A stretch of DNA of 50,460 bases from a virus (IMGVR_UViG_3300035701_000048:1-50460); one strand, 5' to 3'. Shown: positions 22,319 to 37,300, counted from the stretch's first letter. Notes: a model not told the origin generated them from the sequence alone. Numbers and translations: made by a program.

Positions 22319-25300
22319 TTGCCACCAACCGATACCTACAAGATTCAAATTGAATCGATCAAAAATTCAGAAGCGGATCAGCCTACAAAAAATTTAGCTG
22401 AGAAAGTAACTCGCCTAGCTAGTGCTATGGAAAAACTGGAATCGGTAATGGAGAAGGTTGCCCCTATGATGGGCGACACTGGTAGAAGTGCGCTCGACAC
22501 CATCAGAACTGTTACTGGAATAGCTCAGTCCGTTGAAAGGGTTTCTAATAAGATTCAAGATACGGTTCAAGATTTGGATAATGAGATAAAAGGAATGAAA
22601 CGCGATGTTCCTTTAGCCATTTCTCAAGCTAAACAAACCGGTCAAATCGCTATTCAAGCCGCTCGGGATTTTCCTTATGGTAAAGCCATTTTAGATGCTA
22701 TTAAAGATCTTGCTAACACTTATAGACAATCACAAACTTCTCCAACTTATGCGACAGGTAGAGACGAGGTTCTTTCTAGTATATCAAATTTAGTGCGAGA
22801 ATTTGTTAAAAGAGATCGTGATGTTGGTAATATATTAGAAGCTTTGAAAAGCATGACTCAAGCTATGGGTATGGGTAAAATCGGTGCTCCAGCAGGTCAA
22901 CCGGCACTCGCACTCCCATCCACAATCATTGATATTAAAGATTTTAAAGTCGTAACACAAGAAAATATCAGTGCGCCTATTAAAGAACTTACTACAGCTT
23001 TAAAAAGAGTCGAAACCAACACTCAAGGAGAAATAAGTAAAGGTACTAAAATAGATAATAAAGGAATAACTGATGTTCTTAATGCGTTGGTAACGGCTGC
23101 TAGACAGTTAAAAACTGAAACCCCAGAAAAAACTGGAAACATTTCGGAACTTACAAGCGCTATAAAAGAATTAACTGTTATTGTTAAACAACTGCCTGCT
23201 GATGCTCTCCAAACAAGGGACGTTATTTTAAAACAGGTTAAATCGGCTTTAGCCGATACTACCATACCTACTAAACCACATGTGGAAGCCGTAGCCCCAC
23301 AAGCGCAATCTTATGTAGTCGCTCCTACTACAACTAAAATTCATGGTGATGTTGATTTTCTAGGCCAAGCACTTAAAAACATGGGCGTAGAGTTCGAGAA
23401 AATAAAATCCGAACTAAAAGATAAAATTGTAGTCGCCATAGATTTAGAAACTTCACAAATGAAAGACGCTGGTAAAAAAGATACACTCGGTAACGTACTA
23501 AAAACAGCCGATATTATAACTCAAATTGCTACTTTAAAAGGCACACTAGATCAAATACGTTCTGGAACTGCTACTAAGCAAAACATATATGTTAAACCTC
23601 CAGAAGGTATAAATACAGAAAAAGCCTATAACGACCTTATTGGAACTGTCGGTGAAGCCAAAATTGAATTGGGTAAATTATTATCTGAGGGTGTTAATGC
23701 AAAAGACGCTATGTCTTCGTTGGCGGAAACATTAAAAGACGCTGATGCTATAGTAGGACATAACATAGCTGGATTTGATCTTAATGTTATAAACGACCAG
23801 TTTAAAAAACTTGGGATGGACGTTAATCTATCTTTAAAAAAATATGTTGATACTGTGGATTTATCGAGATCGAATTTTCCAAATAGAATGGTCAGTTCTA
23901 TTACTGGTAAAAGGCTTGATACATCGCAACCTCATGCTTTACCACAGATAGAGGGAGACTTATCGTTGGCTGGCCACAAATTTGCAGGTGCAATGCACGA
24001 AGCTTCGCATGATGTTGAAGTGATAGGCCCACTTTTGAATGCTTTTGAAGAAGGCACAAAAGAATATAATGCTATGATGAAAAACAATACCGCGCAGATG
24101 AATGCAATTACTGCTGCATCTAGAGCGGCTGCTGGGCATTTCAAAGAAATAGGTGACACTTCTGCTAGATTAAGTCAATCTATGGCTGCTGCATCTGATA
24201 TTACTGATGAAATGATACAGGGTGGAGCGGATTATAATAGTAAACTTCGAAACGCAACTAGAAGTATCAGTGCTATGGAAGTTATGGGCGATCCAGTTAA
24301 AATGCGCTCCGCTTTACAAGCTATTCAATTCAAAGAGCAGGTTATTCACCCATCAAGTAGACCAGAAAATTTTGGATTTGCCGGGCCGGAAGGATCTACA
24401 AAAGATCAAGCTACTCTTTCTTATCTATCTGGTCTTTCAGAATCATTAAATAAATTACAAACCGGAATTGTAGAAGCTCTTGAACGTGGAATGACCAAAG
24501 GTGTTCAGATTCTTAAGACTAAGGGTGAATCTTTTCAATTAGCCCCAGGCGGTAGAGAATGGGAACTAAAAATTGCAGATGTAAGAGAACTACGAAAAGC
24601 AGTAACTGAAACATATCATAAATATTCCGCTCCAGGTTCATCAGCCGAAGAATTGGTGGATAGTTATAAAAAGGCTTTTGTTGAACGCCGCTTATCTACT
24701 CCAGTTCCAGCCTCTGAAATGGCAGCTTCAGTAGTAACAACAATAAGAGGTCTGACTAAAGAGCAGGCCAGTTCTCTCGGAGAAGATGTAAAAAATATTT
24801 TCGACAAAATACAACAAAGAAGTATAACAACCGAAGATGTTGAAAGTAACGCCGGATTGTATGGACTTTATAAAAACGTATCTCTTAAATTAGAATCTGA
24901 AAAGTCTGTAGAAGGATATATGAAGCGTTTGGCTATTCCTGCTGCGCGTGTGTCACAACAAGGTATTCCTATTTTAGAAACCAAGTATGGAGCAGAAAAA
25001 GGATTAGCTAATTTTGCTACTATTACCACAGGTTTAGAGAAGTTAATCGAAGAGTTGAAATTATTAAATACTCCGCAGATGGATGTTGAGAGATACAGCA
25101 GACAACTTTCTAATATTCCTTTACGACCGGCAACCGGATCTACTGGAGAAGCCGCTGCTGCAAAATTGGCGGAAGAGTTGCTTAGTGAAGTATCTGGTCG
25201 AGGCGGTACTAAACTTATTAGTGGCGGTTATGCTTCAGCCGCTACACTTAAAGAAGTAGATCGTGGCACCCCTCTTGAAGAAGCTCGTACCAAAGTCATG

Positions 25301-28300
25301 GGCTATGGCGCGAAAGGACTGGAGTCTTTAATAGAAGAATCTGGTAAATTGGGTGTCACAGCGCTTGATGTAGCTAAAGCTTTAAGTGAAATAAAACTTG
25401 ATAATTTCTACGATATGCTAAATCAGCTTCTTCAAGCTGGTAAAGTACCGTATTTAGAAAAACAAGCAGCGAATATTCATAAGTTTGATAGAAATCTTCG
25501 AGAAGTGTCGGGTGTAATTAACGATGTTATGGGCTTGATGCCTATGATAGAACCCGGTCGTCCACTAAGAAAGCCGTATGATGCGGCATCCTTGAGAGTA
25601 TTGACTAAGCCAACGGAAGAGTTGCGCCCAGCCGATGCTAAGTCTCACATAGTAGAAGCTAATTTACTTTGGAAAGATATGGCTGAAAACTCTAAAAAAT
25701 TGGGCGAAACCATGATTCAGGGCAAAGAATACATGGGGCAACCGATTGCGTCTTCGTTGGATTTAAGTGATGCTGCTAGTTCAGAATTAAAGCAATTTAA
25801 TCTTGAGTTTGGAAGTCGTTTACAATCTATAGATAAAACTATGATTGGAATGAATACGTCTGATTTACGTGGGTTATCTCCATTCAAGGATTTTAGTTCT
25901 ATTCAAAGACAGGTATCTTATATTACTAGTGGATTAACTGGTGGTATTCCTGGCGGCGGAAAATTTGAAACACCGTCTCTAGTAAGTGAACGTGAACGTA
26001 AATCCATTGAATCGGGTCAGTTTGGTACCGAAGGTTATGGTCTTAATGTTTTAACTGAAATAAGAAATACCGCTGGTACTTTTGAAGACCAAATCATGAT
26101 TGCTGGAAAGTTAGCCAAAGCATTTACGAATATAGTCCAAAGATTAGTAGAGCCTGGCACTAAAGTAGACATAACAGAGATTGAATCCGGAACTCAGAGA
26201 GTATCGTCACGCGCAAGAGATGAATTAAATAAACAAGTAGGCGATGTAGCAAAAGAATTTCAGACTATTTTAGGAGTTCCGGAGAGATATAGAGGTCGCG
26301 CTGATGTGGCTGAAATAGGTAAAGAAGTTGAGACGGTGATGAGAGAGCACCGTGGACAGACAATTGATGTTCAAACTGCTAAGTTAACAGAGACTTTCTT
26401 AGATTATTTTGGTAGAAAATTAGCCACTCGTTTTGGAACAAAGGGAGTTTCTATAACACCAGAAACAGCTCCTACTGAATTTAGAGAATATCAAGAGCTT
26501 GCTAAACTAATGGCCAGTGGAATGAAAGCTAAAATTGTTCCAGGCGAAGGGCTTGGCTATGCTCCTGTACCTAAGAGCGCCGGAACTTTGGTTTCTGAAA
26601 TGTTGTCAGACGCTTTTAAAGGATTACATACAGCCGAAGCCCCAAAAGAATTACACGATAAGTTAATTGAATCGGGTAATAAATTTATATCGGACTTATT
26701 TAAAGACACAAGATTAGTATCCGAAGATGAGGCCAAAAAGCAAACAGAATTATATGAACGAGTTAATAAAATTTGGACTGAAAAATTTGGCGAAGAGCTT
26801 CCTACAGGACCTTCTGGGATTAAAAAAATACGAAAATTATATGAGACTAATGAAACGTCTGCCGAGAACGGTATAATAGAAGAGGGCGAGTCGAGATCTG
26901 CTTATACAATGCAGCCTATAGAGGCTAGAATTAGTGCTCGTGGTATAGCAAAAAGAGGATTAATGCCAGAAGTTTTAGAGGCTATAATTAATAATTTAAT
27001 TGGAAGTAGGTCTGGAACTACTACCATTAAAGATACCATCGATGAGAAAGTTTTGACTGGAAGTAAAGAAGGACTTGCTACTATAAATGAATATTTAAGT
27101 AATTTAGGTTATGAAAAATTTACTGATATAGGTGAAATGGTTAAGAGACTTAAATCAGAAAATCCTAAACTTACTGATGCAGACATTGATAAATTAAAGG
27201 AATATGAATCTAATTGGTCAGTTTATACCACTATTTTAGATGAGTTTGGTAAAAAAACACAGGCTTTAGTTGCTCCTAAATTTTTACAAATAATAGAAGA
27301 GCCTCATCTGTTTGGTGAATGGACTCCACGCGAATTGGATAAAGGTGTTAAGGGTGCCAAATTAGATTATCAATCTTTCTCTGCATATGCTGGAATTTTT
27401 GGTGAAGGATCATCAATGCTTAAAGAATTAGCTGGATCCACTTCTTTGAATTCTAAAGAAGGGTGGGAATTAATTAGGGCATTCCAATTGATGGATCCGA
27501 CAATGAAGAATTTGAAGGAAAGTATTCTAGAGGGTTTACCTAAAATAGAGCTTTCAGACATTACTGAAAAATTCGAGGGCGCTACTGGAACAGTAAAAGA
27601 ATTAAAAGATACCATTCTAGATATAGCTAAATTTCCAACAGCTATGTCTCTTAAAATACCTGGTGCTAAGTCTGGAACTTATGATCAGATGTACGTTCCA
27701 GGACCAGCTCTTCGTGGAACATACCAAGAAGATTTGATGGGTAGAGCAGCTCCTACAAACGTTGCACGTTATTTAGCAAATCTAATAAATTCTGCAAAAG
27801 ATGTGGAAGAACTGACTGGCGCAGCTGCCAAAGGAAATATAGGATTAGGTGAGGAATTCCAAACCAAATTTGCTTCCACGCTTAAAGCCGAGTTAGTTAA
27901 AGCTCTTACTGATTTAATGAACAGATTTAAAGATATGGAAAAAGCACCTACTCCACAAAATATTGCTTTTATGGAAGAGATGATCAAGAAGTATAAGGGC
28001 GGTTTATCTACTGAACGCCCGGTGTCTCCTATTTATCAAGAGGGGCTTGGAACATCGGAAGCGGAAGCGTTTGAGGCGTTTGCTGGTAAAACCAAAGGTC
28101 CTAAAAAATATAGTACTACTATGGGCAGGCTTTCTGATTTGTTGATTGGCGCCGATCCTGAATCTCTTAGACGAGAAGAAGCTCGTATTAAATCGGCAAC
28201 AAAAACTTATGAAGAAAGTGGTAAAAAGCGAATTCCTTATGAGGTACTTTCAGAATCAGAGAAGGGGCGTTTAGAAAGCGGCACCGGTTTTGAAACCATG

Positions 28301-31300
28301 ATGCAGCAACATTTACGTAGAACTCAAGAGCGTGGTAAAGCTAAGTCTATATTTGAAGTGGAATTAGAAGCTTATAATCTTGATGCTTTTACTAAAAAAA
28401 TTGGAATGAGTCTCCAACAATCAGTTGAAGAAGCATTAACTACAAAGATGGAGTCTTTAAGCCGCGCTAAAGTGGCTTATGCTGAAGCGTTAGGCGAAGA
28501 AGTTTTTGGAAAGAAGAAAGGAATTGAGCAAACATTTTTTCAAAGAGTGACTCCAGCTGTTACAGGTAAAGCTGTTTCAGCTGTTACTGATAAAACCGAA
28601 GAGTTAATGACTCTTTTAACAGTGCTTAAAGATAATGAAATAGCAGGTTTAGAAGGACTGTCGGGTAGTTTAACAAAAATTATAGCGGGTCATAGCGAGT
28701 ACGTAGCTAAATCTAAACAATTAGGACTTCCAGTATTAAAGGAAGGTGAGATTGGTCTGCCTGGCGAAATGGCTAGAAAGGTCCCAGTAGAGGGAGGAAA
28801 TCTAGCTGATCTAATTAAGAAGCAACAAGAAACTTATGTAGAATCTATTAGATATCCTTTTACTGGAACGTTGAGTGTTCAACCACACAAAGCTAAATTG
28901 ATGGAAGACATTCTTCCTGAAGGCGGCAAGTACGGTAAATACTCAATTGCAGTTCCAGGCGCGCCTCAGCTTGATTTGCCAGAACTAAAGAAAATAATTG
29001 ATACTCTAAGAGAGTATATTGGTGTAGAGCCTAAAAAGAATTTGCCTAGTAATGTAGTTCCTTTGATGGAGCAGCGCGAAAAAGCTTGGGCTGAAAATAC
29101 AGATGCTGGTGCTCAGAAAGTCGCTGAGTTGACTAAAAATATAGAACAACTTCTCGCAGTAGTTGATAAGGCATCTCCAAAATTTATAGACATGGAGCAA
29201 AAACTAGATTTTGATGGTGATGCTTTGTTTGTACATACAGGGCAATTAGAAAAATCAAGAGAAGAAATTAAAAAACATTATGATATGTTAGGATCTGATG
29301 TTACGGCTGTTAGAAATCTTTTTCGATCGGTGTTTTCAGCTGTGAAAGACACAGATGTAGCAAGTTTATCAGAGATGTCTCAGGTTTTTGCTAAGAAACA
29401 TCCAAAAGCGAAGGGTTTTGAATTTCTTACCAAGCCCTATGTGACAGAAGGCGCAGAGAATCTTTCGATGCCAGAAGTTATAAAAGCTTTGCAAGAATAT
29501 TCTCCTGAAGCTGCTGGAAAGAAACCTCAAGAGTGGATGACCAAGAATTTAACATCTAATGTGATGCCACAAGTATTTGGTCGTTTAGGTGTTCCGGAAG
29601 GCGAAAGGCCTGGCTATCTTACTAACATGAAAGTAAGTGAGGAAGGATTACCAACTGTTGGTGGAGAAGGGCAGTTTGTAAAACGTATTAATGAGTTAAC
29701 CGAAGAATTATTAAGACGACAATTAGTTGAGAAGAAATATAGTGATGCTATTGAAGGGCAGCTTTTTAAATTACATACAGGTATTACAGTAGAAGGCATT
29801 AGTAGAATTGCTAGAATGACGGAGTTAGAAACAGGTTTTGGCCCTGGTTTAGCTAAAACTGGTTCAGGCGGGCCTCCGTCAAAAGAATTTTTGTCTAGAT
29901 GGCCTACAGAGAGTATGGCTCTTGATAAAAAACCCGCTGAAGCGTTTGCTGTACGAATAAATGAGATGCTTAGATTTGTGATTCAAAAAGGCATGGATGT
30001 AAAGCACGCTGGTGTTGAAGCAGTAGGCCAGAAAATAATTGAAAATCTCAATAAAGCTACTGGTGCTCAGAAAATTAAAGAAGCAATGTCCAGTATGAGC
30101 GAGCAGTTTGGTGAACTTGCAGATTTCAATGCACAAATCTCAAACGAAGTTAGATTGAGAGTAGGTAAACTTTCTACTCCACAGTTGAAAGAAGAACTTA
30201 AATTATTTGAGCCGGACATAGACGCCGCTAAATTATCTAATGATCGTGAAGAATTAATTAAAGGAATTATAAGTCATGTGGATATGAATGCGGTGTTTGA
30301 AGAGATATTCAAACAAATTCAATCCAACGCTATTAAAGGATACACTGAGCAGTTGGATAAACAACTTAGAGACATGCCGGCTGGTCCTTCTAAAGTAGCT
30401 TTATTGCGACAAGTTTCTGCCGCTGGTTCAAATGAAACAGTAGCTAGACAAAAAATAAAAGAAGAGTCCGAAACACCCGAAGGTATTAGTGTTTTAAAGT
30501 ATATAACCACACCACTAAGCCCGCTATATAAAATGCGGACTTCTATGGAAACTATAGGCACAGCAGCGCGCCGATCTGATGTAAAACTTCCAGAAGAAGA
30601 TTTAGGCTTACCAGCTACCGAAGAGGGTAAAAGATTAGCTAAAACGTTTGATGAAGTAAGGAAAGCAGCGAATACTCTGACTTCTGGGTTGGAAACTTCG
30701 GTTAGAGTTCCTACCAGAGGCGTGCATACGATGATGGTAGAGAGTGCGATAGAGAAGCGATACAAAGATCTTAAAGATCTGCTTGAGTTTTCTAAAGCGT
30801 CTAGTGAAAGTCCGACTAGTTTTCCGTATGCTTTTGCTGGAATATCCGATACCAGCAAAATGGCGTCTAAAACCTGGAGTGAATCGATGGGTGCAGCTGG
30901 AGTTTCTGGAGCTGGTTTGGTTCCCCCAGGAGAAATGGATATTACTTCTTGGATAGACCAGTTATTGAAAGCTAAAAAAATTGCGGAAGAAAAACTTGAG
31001 GAGTTGTCAGAAAAAGCAGGTCTTCCACAGATTTTACCTGAGGAACAAGCATTAATTGGATATGAATTTGAAAAACAGCACGGCAAACAGATGTCTGCTA
31101 ATGTTAGAGACTATGTTCAAAGAGGAGCTGCAGCTAAAGGTACTACGCTTTCCGAACAAGATTTACAAGCTCAAACAAATGAAATTTATCAAACCGCATT
31201 GGATGTTACTAAATTCCAAGCTACCATAGTGGAACAGTTCAGACGAATAGATGAAATGATAAAGACTGTTCCTGTTCAAATGGCCTACCTACGTGAAGCC

Positions 31301-34300
31301 TTTCCAGCTTTTGGATTGGATAAATCTACTCAAACAGCTGCACAATCTATACAAGAAGCTGCAGCGGATCACAGAACAACGTCAGAAAAAATCGAAGAGT
31401 ATTGGCAGAAGCAACGTGGAGTTTCTAAAGAAGCTGGTAAAGTTGTAGAAAACTCTATTAAAGGAATTGGAGAATCGCAAGCTGCTGGGCAAGATTTTTC
31501 TGGTGGGCTAAGAACTCCATCCGGAGTTTCTCAAGCCATAGACAAAGCCGATTTGGAACGAAAGCGCCGATCATTGCAGTATTTAGAAACAGTGGCTAAA
31601 GGTGGCGAAACATCAACTAAACTAGGCTTTGTTTCTGCTAGTCAGATCCACGCTGGTGGAGCTTATGGTGGTGGAACCCAAGAAGAAGCTATTACTAAAG
31701 CAATGGGTGGGGAAGACGCTGGAACCTTTGCTGAAGCTACTGCTTTTAGAGGTGGGGCTCTTCATAGACAGATCCAAGCCGAGTACGTTAAAAAATACCC
31801 AGGAACTAAAATTGAACAGTATGTAGAAGATGTAGAAAACAAAATAAGCGGTCACTTTGACATTCTTTACGAAGAAGCTGGCCAAAAAATATTAACTGAT
31901 ATTAAAACTATTTATAGCACGGCTGTTTTTGATCGCCTAAAAGAATTGTCAAGCGAAATAGAAAATCGCAAAATAACTGTACAAGAAAAATTAGAGGAAT
32001 TAAAATCTAATAAATCTATGTCTGATTTTGATAAAGATATAGTTAGACGACTAGAAGATTATTTAAGTCAAGTAAATGTTTACTTAAAGCATGTTGAAGG
32101 CGCCACAGGAAAAATTTTAGGCGTAAGTCAATTTAATACAGCTGAAAGATTTGAAATTCCAGTAGGTAAGTTTGATCCTGCTAGATTTGAAAAAGATTTG
32201 TCTGTGGTAAATAAAGCAAGAGGTGGAGTTCCTACTGGAACAGTTGCTACCGAAACCGCGCCTCAAGCTAGTGCGGCGGAAATTCTTAATAGGATGAATC
32301 CAGAGCAGCAAGATCGCTATGATAAATTAAGCAAATCATATATGGAAGATATTAGACGAGCACAAGAGCAAGGCTTGTTTAATAAAGGTGAACAGTGGTT
32401 TGCTACAGGCGGCGCTGGAGGAACCGAAAGTAAACGACATATTTTAGCTCCGGGTGAAGTTCCTAGTTTTAAAGGGACATTAATGGGTGCTGGTGGGGCT
32501 GGGGTTGGTGGAATGCCCCCAATTCCTCCAACTGGTGGTGGTGGCGGTGGAGATGATGATGATTTCTATAAGAAATTAAAAGAACTTCTTGATGGATTAA
32601 ATAAAAGAATTAAAAATGTTAATGAAATTCAAGTAGAAGAGATTGTTAAATTAGTTGAATACTATGAACAAGCGGGGATAGCAGCTGACGCTGCGCGTCA
32701 ATCTGGAAATGAAGATTTAGCTGGTTCTTTCGATGTAATACGTAAAGAAATCGAAGCTCTGATGACAAGTAAAGGCCAAGCCCTAGATTCTGCTAAGAAA
32801 ATAGCGGATTATTATAAACAATTAAATCAGTCCCTATCTGCCAGTGCTGGTGCTGGTGGGCCTTCTGATTTTGGTAGATTAGGAATGCCGCAGATTGAAA
32901 GAAACGCGCCAGAGAGGCCGGAAGCTAAACACCAAAACTTACGTGCCATGTGGGAGTCTTCGGTTAAGTACTATAAATTGGCGGACACTACGGAATTAAA
33001 CAAATTTCCTGGTGGTATTAGCGATATAATTAAATCTACTGCTGAACAAGGTCCTACACCAGACATAACTAAACAAATAAGAGAAGCCATTGCTGGTCTT
33101 CCTGAAGGACAACAAGGTGGAATGCGTAGAATTTGGATGTTCTACAAGAAGGCAGTGGGAGAATACTATCTAAAGCGCTTAGATGAACTAAAGCAAACCA
33201 TAGAAGAAGAAGGCGATTCTTCTAAGGCGCGACAAGCTTACGCGGAATACGAACAAGTAGTTGATAAGTACATAAAGAATATTGAATCTACTTTAACTAA
33301 GATGAGCGACATTTATACTAAAGTTGGTCCATCTGGAGTTAAGGGGGAATGGGTAGAACCTGATTTAGCTAAACTTACTGGTATGTATGAAGACCCCAAA
33401 AAATTAGCTGACCGTATTAAACATGATTATAAAATGAAGGCTAATGTACAACCTCTTATGGATACAATGGTTGGGGATTTGGATGCCACCAAGTTGGATC
33501 AGATGGCAACGCCTATAGATAAAGTAAGAGAAGCTTTTAGACAGATAACTGCGGAAAAGGCTGATATTAAGCCTTTGCTTGCTGATCTAGAAACTTTTAA
33601 ACGTCTAGGTCCTGAAGCGGTGCAAGCTTGGGATTTTAGTAAAATTTCTCAGGATGTGACCGAACTTAGAGCTGGTATGCAAGCGTTCCATAGATTGAAT
33701 TTGTCTGGTTATGGTGGATTGGGTGAGGGATATACTGAAGTAGTTCGTAAAAATGTTGAAGACACAATTAAATTATTGAAGCAACTAGAAAACTCCGTAT
33801 CTTCAGGTAATTTAAAAGCTTCAGAGTATAAACTGACTCCGGTTCCTCAATTTTTAGACACCGAATCGCAGAGATTGCTACATCGTAGAAATGTTGTACA
33901 ATTGCGTGAGACTTTTAGAACACCTACAGAAGCTGGTGGGCCACAACCAGGAGCAGCAATTAATTATAAAATGCGCATCATTGACCCCGCTTCAAAACAA
34001 GAAATAGAAAATGTTCGCGTGGAGTTTAATAAATTAGGTGAATCGGCAACTACAGCTGGAGTTAAGATTGGACTGTTCTCAGAACGATATGAGAACATGC
34101 TTACTAATTTCCAGGACAGAAGAGGAATAGGTCAAGCTTTTGAACGTGTTATCAGATGGGGTCTCGCTAGTAATGTAGTTTATGGTTTAACTGGCGCGCT
34201 AAATGACATGATACAGACCATATCTGATACAGAACTTGGAATGGCTAAGTTACGCCAAGTTATGAGCCCATTAGAAACCGATTTTACTAAACTTCAAAAT

Positions 34301-37300
34301 TCTGCTGTGCAGTTTGCTAAAGAGTATGGAACATCGGTTAATAAAGTATTAGAAGGTATGATTGTTTATGCTCAACAAGGTATAAATCAAAGAGAAGTTG
34401 TGGATAGAACTCAAACTTCTATGATGGCCGCTAATGTAACAACATTAAATGCTGCGGATGCTACCGAAGCTTTAACGGCTGCCATGATGAATTATGGTAA
34501 AGAAGGCGAGACAGCCATGAGATTTTTGGATTCATGGACGGAAGTTGAAGCTAGACATGCTGTTACTTCGAAAGATTTAGCTGATGCTTTAAGACGTACT
34601 GGTGCTGTTGCTAAGACTGTGGGTGTTACTTTCGATCAGTTAAATGGTATAACAACTGCCATCGGAGAAACAACCAGATTTACTGGAGCAGAAATTGGAA
34701 CCGCTGAACGATATATTTTTAGAAGATTAGAAACGGGAAAAGGACCAGCAGAATTATCCAAGGTAGGTATTGGTATTACTAGTAAAACAGGTGACTTGAG
34801 AAGTGCTTTTGATATTTTAGGCGATTTAGCTGGAGCTTGGGACAAATTAACAAATTCTCAGCAACTAAATATTGCTGCCGCTATAGGTGGTTTGCGTCAT
34901 TTTAACTCATTAATTGTTTTAATGGAGAATTGGAATGAAGCTTTAATTGCAACTCAGCAAAGCATGGATTCTAAAGGCGCCGCAGAAAGACGAAATGCCA
35001 TTGTAATGGATACGTATGCTAAGAAAATTGAGCAGGTAAAAGCAGCTGTTTCCGAATTACAAATTCAATTTGGTAGTGCTTTCTTACCGGTTGCTAAAAC
35101 TTTCTTAGATGCCGTTCGTTCTATAGTTGAAGCTTTTAGTAATATTCCACCATGGGTTAAAGCTACTGGCGCAGTACTTGGCGGCTTCTTTGTAATGTTG
35201 GCCAAGGGAAAGGATATTTTAGATTACTTTCATGGAATGTTTGGTGGGTTTGGGTCATCTGTAAAAGACGCTATTTCCACAGCAGTCCTTGAATGGAAGA
35301 AAGGTTTATTTGAAATTTCTGGATTTAAGTCTCCTGGATTAAATATTACTGGGCTAAAGAAAGTCACTGAAGTAGGCCACGTTTCTGAATTAGACACAAT
35401 GATGGGCAAGTTGGTTTATAAGATAGCTCCTATTGGTAGAGCGTGGAATAGTGTGCTTACAGATGTATTTAAAGGCGCTAGTACTGTCACTGACAAATTA
35501 GCTGATATGTTTGATTATATTGCTGGTAGTTCTTTTAAATTAAAAGGTGCTTTGAGTTTGACTGGTGTCGGATCATTTCTTGGTGCTGGTCTAGCAGGAT
35601 TTGGGGCTGTTTCAGATGTAGCGGCCTATGGATTGGATAAAATTTCTCAACTTTTAGGAATGACTGCGCAGCAAACTGCTAAATGGACGCAAGAAAACAC
35701 CGGTCTTTTAGCTACTTTTGGTCCATTGATAGGATCGTTTATTATTTTGGAACCTTTGCTTGCTAAACTATGGAATGGAATAAAACGATCGGCTATGTCT
35801 TCTAAGGATTATCAAGTTTCATTGGCGGATACTAGACGACAACAATCTGATCAACTTAGTGCTATAAGAGAATTAGCTTCGGGATATGATATATTAGAGA
35901 AACGATTGAAAAACGCTCAGAGAATGGGTGATCCTAAAGTTGCAAAAAAAGCCATGGATGAAGGTACTTATAAATCACCTACTAGGGAAATTGGAAATAT
36001 ATTAGAAGCTACTGTTGAATATAGTAATAAGTTGGCTGATAGTAATGATAAACTAGTTTTAAGTTATGATAAGTTTGGTAATGCTGCTCTTAAAGGTGCT
36101 GACAGTCTTAAAACTTTTATTAAGGTAGCGGAGACTTCCAAAATAGGTGAAATGTTCAGCACAGATTTAGATATTTTGAAAAAACATCTAGAAGATCTTA
36201 CAGATGTTGGTTTTGGTGAAAAACTTAAGCGTGAACTAAAACGATTTTTAAATGAGATTCCGGGATTTGGTCCTCAGATGGCAAAAATGATACATGTTTC
36301 ACCTGCCAAAATGTTAGAAGAAGAGACTGGTAATATAGATAAATTACTTTCTGCCAGAGCTCGATATCCCATGACCACAGCTTTTGATAAGACTATAAAA
36401 GAACGATCAGAATCATTAAAAAAGTCTAGAGATGAATTTCAAGATACGTATAAAGAGTTTAAGAAAATTTTAGCTGAACTTCCTACAAAGGGTTTAAGTA
36501 GTGGGCAAATTCAAGGAGCTCTTACATCGCCGGAACTACAAGAAGGCTATAAATTAATGGCTCAAATGGAGCCAAGACTTAGAGTTACCCCAGAAAGTAA
36601 TAAGACGGAACGTATTCCTGGATTTTGGAGCAATTTGATTAAGGGTGCAACAGGGCATGATATTGCTGCTAGACAAAAAGTACAATGGCAAGATGTTATG
36701 GGCATAGAAGTAATGAAGCGTTTAAATCCTGATCAGCCGTTTGATTATACTAAAAAATTAACGCAGGGATTGTTTATGCAATCTGGGGTGCAACCAAGAA
36801 AAGTGGGAGACACAGTATTTTCAGGAGAACGTGTTTTCTTTAGTGATAAAATAGCTGAGAAGTATAAAATAGCTGCTAACCAAGGTATTTTGAAAATAAC
36901 AGAAACTGCTAATGGTTTTATGGAAAGATCGGTAGAAGTTTTTGATACGGCGTTAAATAAGATGCGAAAACTTCCTTATGGGGCTGTGTCCAAATATGTT
37001 GAAAATATTTTTCCAATTAAGGCTATTCAGGAAGATTTATCTGAAAATTTAGAAGCTATGAAGGAAATGGTAGTTGGGGCAGAGGCTGGACTTGTAGGGC
37101 TAACGGGCAAACAGTTTAAGAAAGATTTTCCTTTGGGGGCAAGGTTTTTTAGTCAGATACCCACGAGTACTCTTATTCAGAGTACCAAAGGATACCAACC
37201 TGGAACAGGGTATGGGGAAATTCCATTTAAACAAGATTGGCCTAAATTTTTAGAAGAGTCTTTTATTAAACCAATGCACACTTATAAGCTAATGACTGAC

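Noticed and set aside
23996-24013. H-E-A-S-H as a zinc peptidase motif
   Set aside because: It continues as H-x4-D and follows ExoI and ExoII motifs in order, so it is the ExoIII motif of the exonuclease.
30319-31086. Long open frame of 255 codons on the - strand inside the tape-measure gene
   Set aside because: It is the complement of a frame with intact domain structure, its translation is Ser/Leu-rich without recognisable motifs, and all real genes here are on the + strand.
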